The translations under genes were made by a program, and so were the position numbers. From contig JAEENL010000142.1 of NCBI GenBank assembly GCA_016283775.1, forward strand, positions 1-49,746: a stretch of 49,746 nucleotides of DNA, written 5' to 3'. The stretch comes from Lachnospiraceae bacterium. GTDB taxonomy: Bacteria; Bacillota; Clostridia; Lachnospirales; Lachnospiraceae. This document shows, piece by piece, positions 16,860 through 25,165 of this stretch (the stretch's first letter is position 1; every line of letters starts with the position of its first letter). The notes under the pieces were generated by a model that saw only the letters and a list, made by a program, of their open reading frames with translations, was not told the origin of the DNA and made no database searches.

Positions 16860-17843
16860 CTATCCGACAATTCCGGATCTTTCAACGCCCTCTATAAAGT
16901 ATTTCTGAAGACTCAGATAAATGATCACCACGGGGACAATGACAAGGATTGCTCCGGCATCACGGTAGAGTTCCTGAAGAGTCAGTGACAGTATCTGATC
17001 TTCATTTGCTATGATACCCTGCAAGCTTGCTATTCTCTTACTGATGACCACATTATCCGGTATCAGAAATAACTTCGCGTAAAATACGTCATTAAACTGC
17101 CATACGATGGAGAATACAGTGACAGTAATGACAGCCGGCATCGCATTTACGAGCATTATGCGAAAATATGTGTAAAACATGCCGGCACCGTCCACAAACG
17201 CAGCCTCTTCGATCTCCTTCGGGAGACCCCTGAAGAACTGGATGAAGATGTAAATGAACAGACCTGATCTTAATCCCGCGCCCAAAAACGTCATAACGTA
17301 CATCGGTATAACGGTGCCCATAAGACCGGGCGTACCGGTGAGCATTTTTCCTATGCCGAACGGGTCAAAGCTTTTGAATGTCATGTACAGCGGAAGCATG
17401 ATCGTGTGAGAAGGTATAACGATCGTAAGGATCACACATCCGAACAGAAGCTTTTTAAGCGGGAATTCAAATCTTGCAAAGCCGTAGCCAACCATTGAGC
17501 AGATAAAAAGCTGCACAAGTGTGATGGTCACCGTGTAGACCAGTGTCCTCACCGCGGTAGTCCAATAATCCAGCCTCTTTATCGCAAGAGCGTATTTCTC
17601 CAGCGTGGGATGGGCCGGAAGAATGAACACCATCGGGTTAAACGCGTCCGCATCGGATTTTATCGAGTTTACGAACATTCCTATGACCGGAGCCAGGATG
17701 ACATAGCTTACGCCGATAAGTATCACATACTTAAAGATCGTAAGAAGTATGTTCTTAAAGTCATTGCCCACGATCCTCATCTGAAGAGGATCATTCACTG
17801 TCTTTTTTATCCTGTCAGACACTTTTTGTATTCTGTCTTTCAT
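16860..17843 (-). CDS. ABC sugar transporter permease (MalG type)
   Basis: A 327-residue inner-membrane permease of the CUT1 class with six predicted helices after an extended cytoplasmic N-terminus (about 45 residues). The EAA loop that contacts the ATPase is at roughly 220-240 (GLPKEIEEAAFVDGAGMFYTYFRI). It follows the MalF-type partner by 16 nt, and together they form one channel. No ATP-binding subunit is encoded nearby, so a shared MsmK/UgpC-type ATPase elsewhere is expected. Substrate is inferred from the locus to be a manno-oligosaccharide. The four-repeat lipoprotein gene is 38 nt downstream. Confidence 0.92.
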   Translation of the reverse strand: MKDRIQKVSDRIKKTVNDPLQMRIVGNDFKNILLTIFKYVILIGVSYVILAPVIGMFVNSIKSDADAFNPMVFILPAHPTLEKYALAIKRLDYWTTAVRTLVYTVTITLVQLFICSMVGYGFARFEFPLKKLLFGCVILTIVIPSHTIMLPLYMTFKSFDPFGIGKMLTGTPGLMGTVIPMYVMTFLGAGLRSGLFIYIFIQFFRGLPKEIEEAAFVDGAGMFYTYFRIMLVNAMPAVITVTVFSIVWQFNDVFYAKLFLIPDNVVISKRIASLQGIIANEDQILSLTLQELYRDAGAILVIVPVVIIYLSLQKYFIEGVERSGIVG

Positions 17844-17859
17844 TGAATGTCCTCCTTTC

Positions 17860-18783
17860 TCAGTTGTAATAGAATGTGCGTCTCTGTATCAGCACAACGA
17901 TGATCGCAAGTATCGAACACGTGACAACCGAGCTCACTATCGAAAATACCGAACTGAGTCCGTAGTTAAACTCCGAAAGAGCCGTCGTGTAAGCAAGATC
18001 GACCACTTCACTGTTTGTAAAGCTGTCTACGATGGTATAAACAACGTTTGTTATGATGTGCGGCATCACCATCGGGAATGTTACTTTCCAAAAGGTCTCG
18101 TATGCCGTTGCACCCTCTATCTTTGCAACCTCGTACATTGACGAAGGTATCGACTGCAGAGCCGCGATGAAAATGATTATCTGTATGCCGGAGGCCTTGA
18201 TGATGTCATTTATCCGCCCGACCGCCGATGACAGGTACTCAAGCACCGAGGACGGTATGCCGAGATTTATGAACATGTCTACGAGATACTCGATGTCAAA
18301 AGCAAGTTCACTGGTTCCGCCGGACACCTCCGCAGTTGTCGCCGAGATACCGCCGTTCATCATCGTTTCGGCAAGATCCATCATAGCGGCAATGGCACCG
18401 GAATTAAGGATGACAGGCAGGAAGAATATCGCCCTGAACACCGCTCTTCCCGGGAACTTCTTGTTCAGAAGCATCGCCATGAAAAGACTAAAGAAAGTGA
18501 TAAGCGGAACATCTATCAGCATGTTCCCGATGGATGTCGTGAGAATCTGCTTGAACGATCCGTGTTCACGGAACGCATACACAAAGTTTTTAAGTCCCAC
18601 ATACTCCAGCGAATAGCCGCCGACATTTGCATCGACCGTAAGCTTTGAAAGGCTGAACTGTCCGGTAAGGATTATGGATCTTACGTAAAATATCGCAAAT
18701 CCTACAAACCACGGCATGATAAAGATGTAACCCATTATCATCCTTTTAGTTGAAAGGGAAAGTTTACGTTTTTTCTTCTTCAT
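17860..18783 (-). CDS. ABC sugar transporter permease (MalF type)
   Basis: A 307-residue CUT1 permease with a basic cytoplasmic start (KKKKRKLSLSTKR) and six predicted membrane helices. The EAA loop reads SIPSSMYEVAKIEGATAYETF (around 210-230). The segment between helices 3 and 4 holds a longer than usual extracytoplasmic loop with GGISATTAEVSGGTSELAFD. It is directly abutted to the DUF5696 gene (stop and start adjacent), suggesting translational coupling, and pairs with the MalG-type permease downstream. Confidence 0.92.
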   Translation of the reverse strand: MKKKKRKLSLSTKRMIMGYIFIMPWFVGFAIFYVRSIILTGQFSLSKLTVDANVGGYSLEYVGLKNFVYAFREHGSFKQILTTSIGNMLIDVPLITFFSLFMAMLLNKKFPGRAVFRAIFFLPVILNSGAIAAMMDLAETMMNGGISATTAEVSGGTSELAFDIEYLVDMFINLGIPSSVLEYLSSAVGRINDIIKASGIQIIIFIAALQSIPSSMYEVAKIEGATAYETFWKVTFPMVMPHIITNVVYTIVDSFTNSEVVDLAYTTALSEFNYGLSSVFSIVSSVVTCSILAIIVVLIQRRTFYYN

Positions 18784-21141
18784 TTATTTCCCCTCCAGTC
18801 TGTAAGACTCGGCTTCTATCGTGATACCGTCCATGACCGCGGGCTCATCTCCGTAGTTTACGTAAATAGTCACGCCGTTGTCATAGGTGACGGCCCTTGC
18901 TTCGCCCTCAATCCTGTGGTCCACGATCAGAGCACCTTCGACGTTCCTTAAGACCTCATTCACATATCTGTAAGCCTCGACCGCCTCATCCGCATACACA
19001 TCAAAGGTCGTAGCGTAAAACCTGCTTAAGCCCGTGTTTTTCATAAGGCTCGACTCTTTTTCCGTGAACTGGTAGTGCGGAGCCGTGCCTGTCTCTATGA
19101 GTTCAAGAAGGTCATGACGCGAACTGTAGCTGTCGCGGTAGTTGAGCAGCTTTGAGGAATAGTCGATGCAGCCGTGGATCACCATCTGGTAGAGCGGGAT
19201 GGATCCATCACAGATAAAGAACTCGTTGTCGCCTGTGGGAACGTTGATCATATCCTGTGTATACGGGAATGCGTATGCATTTGCGGAATCAATCAGGATC
19301 GGCTTCCCGATGTCCTTTATGATATCAAGCTGTCCCAGCACCACATTCAGCGCCTGTTCCCTGTCGATGAGGTTTGTCCTCTTTTTGTCCGACTGAAGCG
19401 TGTTACCAAGGTCTCTTAAGGAAATGCCGTAAAGGTCGTATTTTCCGATCTTTTTCGCAAATTTCTCAATATATCTCGGAAGGAATCTCGGGGAAAGAAG
19501 ATCATATCTGGTCTCCATATATCCGAGCGATGCCGTGTTTCTGAGCGTTGTGGGATCGTTCTGTCCGAATGCCGCAACGTAGCCCGCTCCATAATAACGT
19601 GAAGATTCCGCGTTGTAGTTGAAATGATTGTCCGCAAAGGTCACCTTCTGGAACGCGACGTCACCGTAAAGCCTGCCGCCCAGTTCGTTCAGGGTACTGT
19701 TGAGATCTGCGAGTCCCGACTTTCCGCCGAGTTTTCCGACCACGCGGATCTTGTCGGCGGTATCGTGATAGTATCCTTCGTTGAACCACCCCTGGAGGTT
19801 CATGACCTGATTGGAGATCCCCTTGTCCTTAAGCGTCTTTGCTATGCCCGCTGCTCCCTTGAAATCGGTCATCGTGAACACATGCAGATATCCAACGCCG
19901 AGGAAGTGTCCTGTTTCTTTTACGCCTGCGATGATGTCGTAGTAAAAGGGGATATCCCCGCTCCTGCCGTTAGGCTTCAGCGCGCCCTTTGCCATCAGCT
20001 TTTCCCTGTAGTAATTTGCGATACCGGGATAGCCTTTGTATTCATCGGTGAGGAACGAATACCTTACCTGAAGGTTCAGGTCGTAGAGATTGTCCTCCAT
20101 GATGGGTGTGTCACCCTTGGAATTTCCGAACATGGAGAGGTTGTCGGTATTCCTTACGACAAAGGTTGTATATGCGTAGTTGTAGTCGTTGTATACGCCG
20201 GAAATGTTTGCCGTGATCGTTGCTGTCGTCGCGCCGCCTTCAACGGTTGCAAGCACGCTCCTGTCCTTGTAGCAGAGCCCGTAGATCGGAAGCTTTGCAT
20301 CGTCGGTCTCTTCGATCGTGGTGTAGTTGGCGACCAAAGGATCGATGCCGTAGATATACTGCGAATACTGCTGGGCGCTCGTCTTTCCGTTGTTGAAGTT
20401 GATGATCGCGCCGGAACCGTTTGGAACGACCATGTAGCCCTCATCATCATAACTTGATGCCGCCATATAGCGGAGAAGCTGTATCCTGTAGATAAATCCG
20501 GGTCCGTGCTCCTCTATCCCTTTTACCGGGATGCTCACTACGACCGAATCACCGTCAAGCCTGTATTCAAGCGGGATAACGAACCATGTCAGATCTTCTT
20601 TTCCGATGTTCTGAGGTTCACCCACGGAATAAACATAGCGGATGCCGTTGTTTATCCCTTCCCACTTGTACTGCTTTGTCTGAACGCTCTTGCTGAACGA
20701 ATCGATGTTTGCGGATGCGACTGTGGTATTGTAATACTGCAGGATGAACTGCGACTTCAGGTAGTTTTTGTTTGCCGCCTTTGCCGTCTTGTCCTGGTCC
20801 GCGTTCAAGGGATTTGTGTAGCTTATCGAGCCGTTCCTCTTGTCATATACGGCCACATTGCAGGTCGCGGTATCGGTGTAGAGTTTCAGGTATTCGTTTT
20901 CCGTGACCAGTTTAAATCCCGGAACATCGGGGTTTGCTTCGCTCTTGAATGTGAGCTCCGTGCCCTGTTCATACTCATAGTCGGTCACATATTTCTTGTG
21001 GCCGTCATAAAACTTAAATCTGACAAGGTAGTAAACAATATAGATCACACCCACTGCAGCCGCGACGATCAGCGCCGCGAGCAGTATCCTGTGAGCCAGA
21101 CTCATAGGGAGTCTGACACTTTTTTCTTTCTTGCCTTTCAT
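18784..21141 (-). CDS. DUF5696-family membrane-anchored protein
   Basis: A 785-residue protein with a short basic tail, one N-terminal membrane helix (about 17-40) and a large extracytoplasmic part. Residues about 60-370 look beta-rich (mutarotase-like sandwich by pattern); about 395-670 alternate strands and helices in a TIM-barrel-like way (for example PFYYDIIAGVKET, GISNQVMNLQGW, KPILIDSANAYAFPY); 735-785 forms a last beta unit with VTYDNGVTIYVNYGDEP. This resembles the layout of some glycoside hydrolases, but I cannot name catalytic residues, and the family is of unknown function. It is encoded between Yip1 (9 nt upstream) and a permease (0 nt downstream), so it probably belongs to the uptake machinery. 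Confidence 0.75.
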   Translation of the reverse strand: MKGKKEKSVRLPMSLAHRILLAALIVAAAVGVIYIVYYLVRFKFYDGHKKYVTDYEYEQGTELTFKSEANPDVPGFKLVTENEYLKLYTDTATCNVAVYDKRNGSISYTNPLNADQDKTAKAANKNYLKSQFILQYYNTTVASANIDSFSKSVQTKQYKWEGINNGIRYVYSVGEPQNIGKEDLTWFVIPLEYRLDGDSVVVSIPVKGIEEHGPGFIYRIQLLRYMAASSYDDEGYMVVPNGSGAIINFNNGKTSAQQYSQYIYGIDPLVANYTTIEETDDAKLPIYGLCYKDRSVLATVEGGATTATITANISGVYNDYNYAYTTFVVRNTDNLSMFGNSKGDTPIMEDNLYDLNLQVRYSFLTDEYKGYPGIANYYREKLMAKGALKPNGRSGDIPFYYDIIAGVKETGHFLGVGYLHVFTMTDFKGAAGIAKTLKDKGISNQVMNLQGWFNEGYYHDTADKIRVVGKLGGKSGLADLNSTLNELGGRLYGDVAFQKVTFADNHFNYNAESSRYYGAGYVAAFGQNDPTTLRNTASLGYMETRYDLLSPRFLPRYIEKFAKKIGKYDLYGISLRDLGNTLQSDKKRTNLIDREQALNVVLGQLDIIKDIGKPILIDSANAYAFPYTQDMINVPTGDNEFFICDGSIPLYQMVIHGCIDYSSKLLNYRDSYSSRHDLLELIETGTAPHYQFTEKESSLMKNTGLSRFYATTFDVYADEAVEAYRYVNEVLRNVEGALIVDHRIEGEARAVTYDNGVTIYVNYGDEPAVMDGITIEAESYRLEGK

Positions 21142-21150
21142 GTCGTCTCC

Positions 21151-21783
21151 TTATGTTCTGAATATCACTTCGGTATAAACACTGTGGATGAAATTGTAGA
21201 CCTTACCGATAAGGTTGCTGAGCAAAAGTATGATGAACACTATGATCAGCATTGCAAGGAAGGTGAGTATCAATGTTCCCAGAGTCTTTCCGACCGAGAA
21301 ATTGTGCACCTGCATGATGCCTATGATGATCATGATCACGCCCCATGCTATGCACACGCCCAGTATGATCGAATAGAACGCCTGTTCCTTGTCGGCAACA
21401 AAGCGACTTACGATGGTCGAAACGATAAAGCCTATGGTTATGGGCATCGTGCCGTAGCCTACCGCAGTGAGGATGTCCTTCATTCGGCCCTCACCGCCCA
21501 TGAGGCAGGTGACAGACCAGTTGCTCACGCACAGCAAAATGTAAAACGCGATGACGCCCAAAAGCTCGTAAAGCGAATCTACGGCTCTCGGATCGATATC
21601 ATTTACCACAAAGCCCGCAAGCAGACGGTTTGCCGAAAAGCTCGCGCTGAAAAGTATCACAAGGATGAACGCGATCGGAAGACTTCCTCGGTCCCCATGT
21701 CTTATCCAGTAAAATCCGTCAACGGGATGAGTCAGTGTGTAAAGGAGGTAGCTCCACTTGTCTTTTGAAAAAGCTTTAGTCAT
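21151..21783 (-). CDS. Yip1-family integral membrane protein
   Basis: A 210-residue protein with about five hydrophobic helices and the Yip1 pattern: HPVDGFYWIRHGDRGSLPIAFILV at the start, then GGEGRMKDILTAVGYGTMPITIGFIVS. The start is set at the ATG at 21783 (MTKAFSKDKW), which has an AAAGGGGG ribosome site 9 nt upstream; a longer in-frame ATG at 21822 lies inside the NHL gene. It overlaps the end of the NHL gene by 8 nt. Bacterial Yip1 proteins have no settled function. The tight coupling to NHL and DUF5696 genes suggests a membrane partner of that complex. Confidence 0.8.
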   Translation of the reverse strand: MTKAFSKDKWSYLLYTLTHPVDGFYWIRHGDRGSLPIAFILVILFSASFSANRLLAGFVVNDIDPRAVDSLYELLGVIAFYILLCVSNWSVTCLMGGEGRMKDILTAVGYGTMPITIGFIVSTIVSRFVADKEQAFYSIILGVCIAWGVIMIIIGIMQVHNFSVGKTLGTLILTFLAMLIIVFIILLLSNLIGKVYNFIHSVYTEVIFRT

Positions 21784-23266
21784 TGTCAAGCGCCCCCTTT
21801 CTCTTTTTCCGTATCCTGCCAAATACCACCGCTGCCGCTATGAGTACCGCAACGCCCGAAAGGAACCAGCTGGCGTTGTTTTTCAGTATCTCGTTTCTGT
21901 AACGCTTGAATGCGATGGAATAATATTCACGGTTCATACCGAGCTTCAGGTATTTCATGGCGTTTTCGTAATCGCCTCCGGAAAGATAAGCCTTTCCGAT
22001 ACCTGTATTTGCAAGCTCGTTGTTTTCATCAAGCTCAAGCACTCTCTGCCAGATGTCCACAGCTTCCGTCTCATCTCCGTCAAACCGGAGCGCTACGGCT
22101 TTGTTGATGCAGTCGCCGTATTCGGTGACCTTAAAGGAAATGATGGTACCGGCCGTTGCATCAAGCACACAGATGCGGTCGCCCAGTTCCTCGATGGCAA
22201 CAGGCATTTGGAAGGTTCCTGCCTGCGTGCCGAGTCCTCCGAAGATGTAGAGCAGGTTTCCTTCGTGATCGTAAGTGAATATCCTTCCGCGCTTGCGGTC
22301 AAGGCAGGAATAGATACCGTTTTTCCTGTAGACCACATCCGTAAACTGCGAAGGTCCGTAATATGCTCCGAGTCCGCTTATCTGCAGGTCACCGCCGAGG
22401 TTTTTGTTCTGTCCCTTTTTGATGACGTCCTGTCCGCTGGGATTTAAGCGTCTCACGCCCTGTATGCCGTCACTCGTGATGTTTGTCGCATAGATGAAGC
22501 CCTCGGGATCGACATCGATGCCCGTGAACTCCGTGGGGATAAAGAGCTTCTGGTTTGCTCTCTCTTCCTTTGTCGCGATCCTTCTCCAGAACTTTTCCCA
22601 GACTGAGATGTCTACGGAAATGGTCCCGAAGAAGCCTGTGAACTGTCCGTCGGTCTCAAATACCATGATGCCTTCAAACATGTTCTGCGCGATGACATAG
22701 ACACGATCGGCGTAGTCAACGGCCACTTTGTAAGGAGTGAAGACAAAGCCCGCGTCGAGAGATCTGGACTTCGGATCCGACACGATCTGGATCAGGTTGT
22801 ATTCCGGATCGAGCACCACCACTCTCTTGTTCTTTGAGTCGGCGATGTAGATGTTTCCTTTTTCCGAAACGCACACACCGTAAGGCTGGTTCAGTTTGTC
22901 CTCTTTTCCGTTGTTGTCAAAGGAAGTGATGATGTTCACCACATTCTTGAGCTTTGAGTCGAGGATCACCACTCTGTTGTTTCCGGTGTCTGCTATGAGT
23001 ACTTCACCCGAAGGCGATTTGCACATGTCCTGCGGAGTCTTGAAGTTCCCTATGGACTCTCCGTTGTAGACAAACTCTTTTCCGTAACGAAGTCCGTCGG
23101 GAATGTACGCCGCTGGAGTGAAATGAATGTATTCTCTGTAGTCGTAATTGTATGTGTCGTAAGGAACGTCGTCAGCCTTTGCGACTGTCGCGGCCTGCCC
23201 GCTCACCAGCAGAAGGATCGCAGACAGGAGGGCTGTTACGCGTATCAATTTATTCATTTTTCTCAT
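21776..23266 (-). CDS. NHL-repeat beta-propeller protein with TPR segment and C-terminal membrane anchor
   Basis: A 496-residue exported protein. Signal peptide at 1-31 (VSGQAATVAKA). NHL blades run from about 70 to 385: MCKSPSGEVLIADTGNNRVVILD, VCVSEKGNIYIADSKNKRVVVLD, IDVDPEGFIYATN and further degenerate blades. Residues about 395-455 look like two TPR units (EAVDIWQRVLELDENNELANTGIGKAYLSGGDYENAMKYL split across the two). A membrane helix (about 467-484) and a basic tail (RIRKKRK) anchor it with the propeller outside. A binding or scaffold role is likely; no active site is evident. It is 28 nt downstream of the permease gene and overlaps yip1. Confidence 0.82.
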   Translation of the reverse strand: MRKMNKLIRVTALLSAILLLVSGQAATVAKADDVPYDTYNYDYREYIHFTPAAYIPDGLRYGKEFVYNGESIGNFKTPQDMCKSPSGEVLIADTGNNRVVILDSKLKNVVNIITSFDNNGKEDKLNQPYGVCVSEKGNIYIADSKNKRVVVLDPEYNLIQIVSDPKSRSLDAGFVFTPYKVAVDYADRVYVIAQNMFEGIMVFETDGQFTGFFGTISVDISVWEKFWRRIATKEERANQKLFIPTEFTGIDVDPEGFIYATNITSDGIQGVRRLNPSGQDVIKKGQNKNLGGDLQISGLGAYYGPSQFTDVVYRKNGIYSCLDRKRGRIFTYDHEGNLLYIFGGLGTQAGTFQMPVAIEELGDRICVLDATAGTIISFKVTEYGDCINKAVALRFDGDETEAVDIWQRVLELDENNELANTGIGKAYLSGGDYENAMKYLKLGMNREYYSIAFKRYRNEILKNNASWFLSGVAVLIAAAVVFGRIRKKRKGALDND

Positions 23267-23294
23267 AAATAAATCTCCTAAGTTCTGCGATTCA

Positions 23295-24200
23295 TCAATC
23301 CTTCATACCAGATGTGGTCATGGTCTCCAGTACGTTCTTCTGACAGATCAGGAAGAATGTGATGGGAACCGCGGCGACGATGAAGGTTACCGCCGCACCC
23401 GCGCCCGCTCTTGCCGCGCCGCCCGCTGCGATCTGGTTTAAGGAATACTGCAGGGGCTTCAACTGCTCGTCACGAAGGAAGGTGCTTCCGGTGTTGCCCC
23501 ACATCTGCTGGAACTGGAAGATCGCCAGAGTCAGCCATGCGGGTTTTACGTTGGGCATCACTATCGACCAGAAAATCCTGTATTCACTGGCGCCGTCGAG
23601 CCTTGCGGATTCCATGAGGGAATCGGGGATCTGCTCCATGAACTGCTTCATGAGGTAGAGCCCCATACCGAAGGAACATGCGGGAAGTATGAGTGCCCAG
23701 TATGAGTTGTTTATGTGCAGCCATGAGATGATCATGTACTGCGGCGTCTGGGTTACCTGCCATGAGAACATCATGGACATTACAACAAACGCAAAGAGGA
23801 TCTTTTTCCCGGGGAAATCATGCTTTGCAAGCGGATAAGCAGCCATGGAAGCTATGATAACGTGCCCTATCATACCGCCGCCCGTGATGATCACGGTGTT
23901 CAGCATGTATCTTGAAAAAGGCACCCAGGAATCATTTACCAGTACAAAGAGGTCCGAGAAATTCTCCAGGGTTGGGTTTCTCACAAAGATCTTGGGCGGG
24001 AACTGGAAAAGTTCGTCAAGGGGCTTCAGGCAGTTGTTGATGATCATTACCAGAGGCATTACCATCGCAACTCCGCAGAGAGCCATGATGAAGAAAAGTA
24101 TCGCGTTTCCGGCCGCAGAACGGTTGAGTTTTTTCTCGCGCCGTTTAAAGATACCGAGTATCTTTCCGGTCTTTTTCTTTTTAATCTTTTTGCTCATCAT
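23295..24200 (-). CDS. ABC sugar transporter permease (MalG type)
   Basis: A 301-residue CUT1 permease with a strongly basic N-terminal tail (KKIKKKKTGK...RREKK), six predicted helices and an EAA loop QIPDSLMESARLDGASEYRIF (around 200-220). Its ATG overlaps the stop of the MalF-type gene by 4 nt (ATGA), showing a coupled pair. This pair lies next to the giant CBM-fused binding protein and presumably works with it. No ATPase gene is adjacent. Confidence 0.92.
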   Translation of the reverse strand: MMSKKIKKKKTGKILGIFKRREKKLNRSAAGNAILFFIMALCGVAMVMPLVMIINNCLKPLDELFQFPPKIFVRNPTLENFSDLFVLVNDSWVPFSRYMLNTVIITGGGMIGHVIIASMAAYPLAKHDFPGKKILFAFVVMSMMFSWQVTQTPQYMIISWLHINNSYWALILPACSFGMGLYLMKQFMEQIPDSLMESARLDGASEYRIFWSIVMPNVKPAWLTLAIFQFQQMWGNTGSTFLRDEQLKPLQYSLNQIAAGGAARAGAGAAVTFIVAAVPITFFLICQKNVLETMTTSGMKD

Positions 24201-25150
24201 GCACCAACCCTTCCCAGAAGCTTCTGAACAAGTTTATTGGTGCCTACCATGAGCAGGAACAGCACTGTTGCTATCGCTGAAGCGTAGCCCATCTCAAAAC
24301 GCACGGTACCGTAGTCGAGAAGGTGTGTGACAACGGTCGCGCCGGCGTAGTTTACCGAAGGGTTTCCGGCGAGAGCTATCGAAACGTCGCAGATCGCGAA
24401 GGACGATGTTATCTGCATTACCGCGCCGAAAAGGAGCTGGGGCTTCATGGAAGGAAGTGTGACATACCACAGTTCCTGCCAGCGGTTCTTGATGCCGTCG
24501 AGCGCCGCCGCCTCGTACAAGGTCTTGTCTACCGTCTGGAGACCTGCGATGAATGAAAGGAAACCGGTTCCAAGTGACAGCCAGAGCTGAACGATCACAA
24601 GTATCGGAAGCACGTATTTCTCCGTTTTCATCCACTGCACTGCTTCATCGAGGATGCCGAGTTTCAAAAGGATACCGTTTAAATAGCCGTATCTGTCGCC
24701 CGAAAGGATGAGGTTCCATACAACGTACGCGTTACCGCATATCGAGGGCGCGTAGAATATCAAAGTGAGGAAGGCTCTGAGCCATCCGGTGAACTCGTTG
24801 ATGATCCATGCGAAAAGGAGGCACAGGATATAGGATACGGGGCCTGTGATGACCGCGAGGATCAGCGTGTTCTTTAAGGAGATCAGGAAAATGTCGTCCT
24901 CAAGGAAAAGCTTGATGTAGTTTCTCCAGCCTATGAACTGCGGAAGTTCCAGCATGTTGTAATAGGTGAAGCTTAAGCCCATCGACATGGCGACGGGAAT
25001 GATGGTAAAAAACGTAAACAGGATGAAGTAAGGAGCGAGCATCACGTAGCTTGCCCTGTTCTTCTTTAAGCGGTAGGAAAGCTTGTTCTGCTGCGACGCT
25101 ATGATGTATGCACTGTTTTCGTTTTGTGCGGTGTTCTTCTTGTCCGACAA
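24197..25150 (-). CDS. ABC sugar transporter permease (MalF type)
   Basis: A 317-residue CUT1 permease with six predicted helices after a 30-residue polar N-terminus. The EAA loop is TVDKTLYEAAALDGIKNRW (about 216-234). It begins 15 nt after the binding-protein stop and overlaps the partner permease by 4 nt. Together with the 994-residue binding protein it forms the first of two importers in this locus. Confidence 0.92.
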   Translation of the reverse strand: MSDKKNTAQNENSAYIIASQQNKLSYRLKKNRASYVMLAPYFILFTFFTIIPVAMSMGLSFTYYNMLELPQFIGWRNYIKLFLEDDIFLISLKNTLILAVITGPVSYILCLLFAWIINEFTGWLRAFLTLIFYAPSICGNAYVVWNLILSGDRYGYLNGILLKLGILDEAVQWMKTEKYVLPILVIVQLWLSLGTGFLSFIAGLQTVDKTLYEAAALDGIKNRWQELWYVTLPSMKPQLLFGAVMQITSSFAICDVSIALAGNPSVNYAGATVVTHLLDYGTVRFEMGYASAIATVLFLLMVGTNKLVQKLLGRVGA

Positions 25151-25165
25151 GGCTTTTCCTCCTTT

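Noticed and set aside
20506-21768. Open frame of 420 codons on the plus strand
   Set aside because: It lies opposite the DUF5696 and Yip1 genes, has Cys/His-rich composition unlike a real protein, no ribosome site and no recognisable domain; the minus-strand genes fit in start, spacing and family.
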